Positions 62,880 to 64,000 of a stretch of 64,000 nt of DNA are shown piece after piece. Positions within the stretch are counted from its first letter, which is position 1, and the number at the start of each line of letters is the position of its first letter. The stretch lies in assembly GCF_001421745.1 (NCBI RefSeq), contig NZ_LMKW01000008.1, forward strand, positions 125,027 to 189,026. The letters are read 5' to 3'. The translations under genes and the position numbers were made by a program. The notes under the pieces were generated by a model, which saw only the letters and a program-made list of their open reading frames with translations, was not told the origin of the DNA and made no database searches. This stretch comes from Sphingomonas sp. Leaf230 (GTDB lineage: Bacteria > Pseudomonadota > Alphaproteobacteria > Sphingomonadales > Sphingomonadaceae).

Positions 62880-64000
62880 TTACTTGTCGATCTGGCTCAC
62901 GACGCCTGCACCGACGGTACGGCCGCCTTCGCGGATCGTGAAGCGCTGGCCCACGTCCATGGCGATCGGTGCGATCAGCTTGATGCCGAGCGACACGTTG
63001 TCGCCTGGCATGACCATCTCGGTGCCCTCAGGCAGCTCGACGGTGCCGGTCACGTCCGTCGTACGGAAGTAGAACTGCGGGCGGTAGTTGGCGAAGAACG
63101 GCGTGTGACGGCCACCCTCTTCCTTCGACAGCACGTACACTTCCGAGTTGAAATCGGTGTGCGGCTTGATCGTGCCTGGCTTGCAGAGCACCTGGCCACG
63201 CTCGACTTCGTCACGTGCAACGCCGCGGATCAGCGCGCCGACGTTATCGCCAGCCTGGCCCTGGTCGAGCAGCTTGCGGAACATCTCGACGCCCGTGACC
63301 GTGGTCTTGCGGACGGTCGGGTGGATGCCGACGATCTCGACTTCCTCGCCAACCTTGACGATGCCGGTCTCGACGCGGCCGGTGACGACCGTACCACGAC
63401 CCGAGATCGAGAAAACGTCCTCGATCGGCATCATGAACGGCTTGTCGAGCGGACGCTCTGGCTGCGGGATGTAGTCGTCGACGGCCTGCATCAGCTCGGT
63501 GACGGCGTCGGCGCCGAGCTTCTGGTTCGAACCCGACAGGGCGCAGGTAGCCGAACCCTTGATGACGGGGATGTCGTCGCCCGGGAAGTCGTACGAGCTG
63601 AGCAGCTCGCGGATTTCCATCTCGACCAGCTCGAGGATTTCCTCGTCGTCGACCAGATCGACCTTGTTCATGAACACGACCATTGCGGGCACGCCGACCT
63701 GGCGTGCGAGCAGGATGTGCTCACGGGTCTGTGGCATCGGACCATCGGTCGCCGAAACGACGAGGATCGCGCCGTCCATCTGAGCTGCGCCGGTGATCAT
63801 GTTCTTCACATAATCGGCGTGGCCCGGGCAATCGACGTGCGCGTAGTGACGGTTGGCCGTCTCGTACTCGACGTGTGCGGTCGAGATCGTGATGCCGCGC
63901 TCGCGCTCCTCGGGAGCCTTGTCGATGTTGGCGAAGTCGACGGCGGTACCGCCGGTCGTCTCTGCTAGAACCTTCGTGATCGCAGCGGTGAGCGACGTCT
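62880..64000 (-). CDS. tuf: Elongation factor Tu, 5' end beyond the window (partial)
   Basis: The frame runs from the stop at 62880 to the window edge, covering all but about the first 24 residues. Visible parts are the switch region [20 protein letters not shown], the G3 motif [15 protein letters not shown]4 [11 protein letters not shown]5 GSATCAL, and domains 2 and 3 ([20 protein letters not shown], ending [12 protein letters not shown]). EF-Tu brings aminoacyl-tRNA to the ribosome. The P-loop lies outside the window. Confidence 0.97.
   Translation of the reverse strand, partial: TSLTAAITKVLAETTGGTAVDFANIDKAPEERERGITISTAHVEYETANRHYAHVDCPGHADYVKNMITGAAQMDGAILVVSATDGPMPQTREHILLARQVGVPAMVVFMNKVDLVDDEEILELVEMEIRELLSSYDFPGDDIPVIKGSATCALSGSNQKLGADAVTELMQAVDDYIPQPERPLDKPFMMPIEDVFSISGRGTVVTGRVETGIVKVGEEVEIVGIHPTVRKTTVTGVEMFRKLLDQGQAGDNVGALIRGVARDEVERGQVLCKPGTIKPHTDFNSEVYVLSKEEGGRHTPFFANYRPQFYFRTTDVTGTVELPEGTEMVMPGDNVSLGIKLIAPIAMDVGQRFTIREGGRTVGAGVVSQIDK

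Overview
The window is high-GC alphaproteobacterial DNA, most likely from a sphingomonad (Sphingomonadales). The evidence is the gene order TIGR02300-aroA-cmk-rpsA-ihfB and lapA-pyrF-trpF-trpB-trpA-accD-folC, a DUF6628-type protein, an S5 protein with a Gly/Arg-rich N-terminal extension, and many paired GC-rich intergenic palindromes of the kind seen in this order. The genus is an inference.

Layout. (1) 1-10124 is the right-hand part of an integrated element, probably a prophage or prophage remnant, ending at the 3' end of a tRNA-Ala(GGC) gene. It carries a serine recombinase, two tandem excisionase-like HTH proteins overlapping a tyrosine integrase, a tightly coupled operon ending in a 733-residue protein that resembles a T7-type internal virion protein, a strong terminator, a hidden 50-residue CxxC protein, and a second tyrosine integrase facing the tRNA. 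An 870-base gene-free stretch at 978-1847 is full of imperfect palindromes. The left end lies outside the window. (2) 10.2-15.9 kb is the conserved block of a TIGR02300 protein, aroA, cmk, a SemiSWEET gene, rpsA, ihfB and tRNA-Leu(TAA). (3) 15.9-33.5 kb is a variable stretch between ihfB and lapA. It holds a patatin, an SDR, a HAD phosphatase, a formaldehyde-dehydrogenase-like enzyme behind a perfect FNR-type box, a DUF892 stress protein, a Tat-exported phospholipase C, an aldehyde dehydrogenase, lipoproteins, an L,D-transpeptidase, an EEP phosphatase and a second large patatin-like protein. (4) 33.5-40.0 kb has lapA-pyrF-trpF-trpB-trpA-accD-folC. (5) 40.1-48.2 kb has a DUF6628 protein, an AmpG-like permease, a receiver protein, an rluB-like synthase, rsmD, an MHS-type symporter and an OmpR-type two-component pair. 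(6) 48.6-64.0 kb, all on the minus strand, is the translation block tuf (cut by the window end), rpsJ, rplCDWB, rpsS, rplV, rpsC, rplP, rpmC, rpsQ, rplNXE, rpsN, rpsH, rplFR, rpsE, rpmD, rplO, secY, adk.

How it works together. The last block makes ribosomal subunits, SecY and adenylate kinase. It is not one uninterrupted operon. A DUF559 nuclease gene with palindromes on both sides, plus a small membrane-protein gene, separates tuf from rpsJ. A structured spacer with two GNRA-capped hairpins separates rpsJ from rplC. A terminator lies at the S10/spc boundary, and a terminator, a repeat and a promoter-like sequence separate rplO from secY-adk. Fourteen inverted-pair palindromic elements of several families fill gaps between host genes; at least two sit where their edge supplies the purine-rich Shine-Dalgarno sequence of the next gene (trpA and the DUF559 gene).
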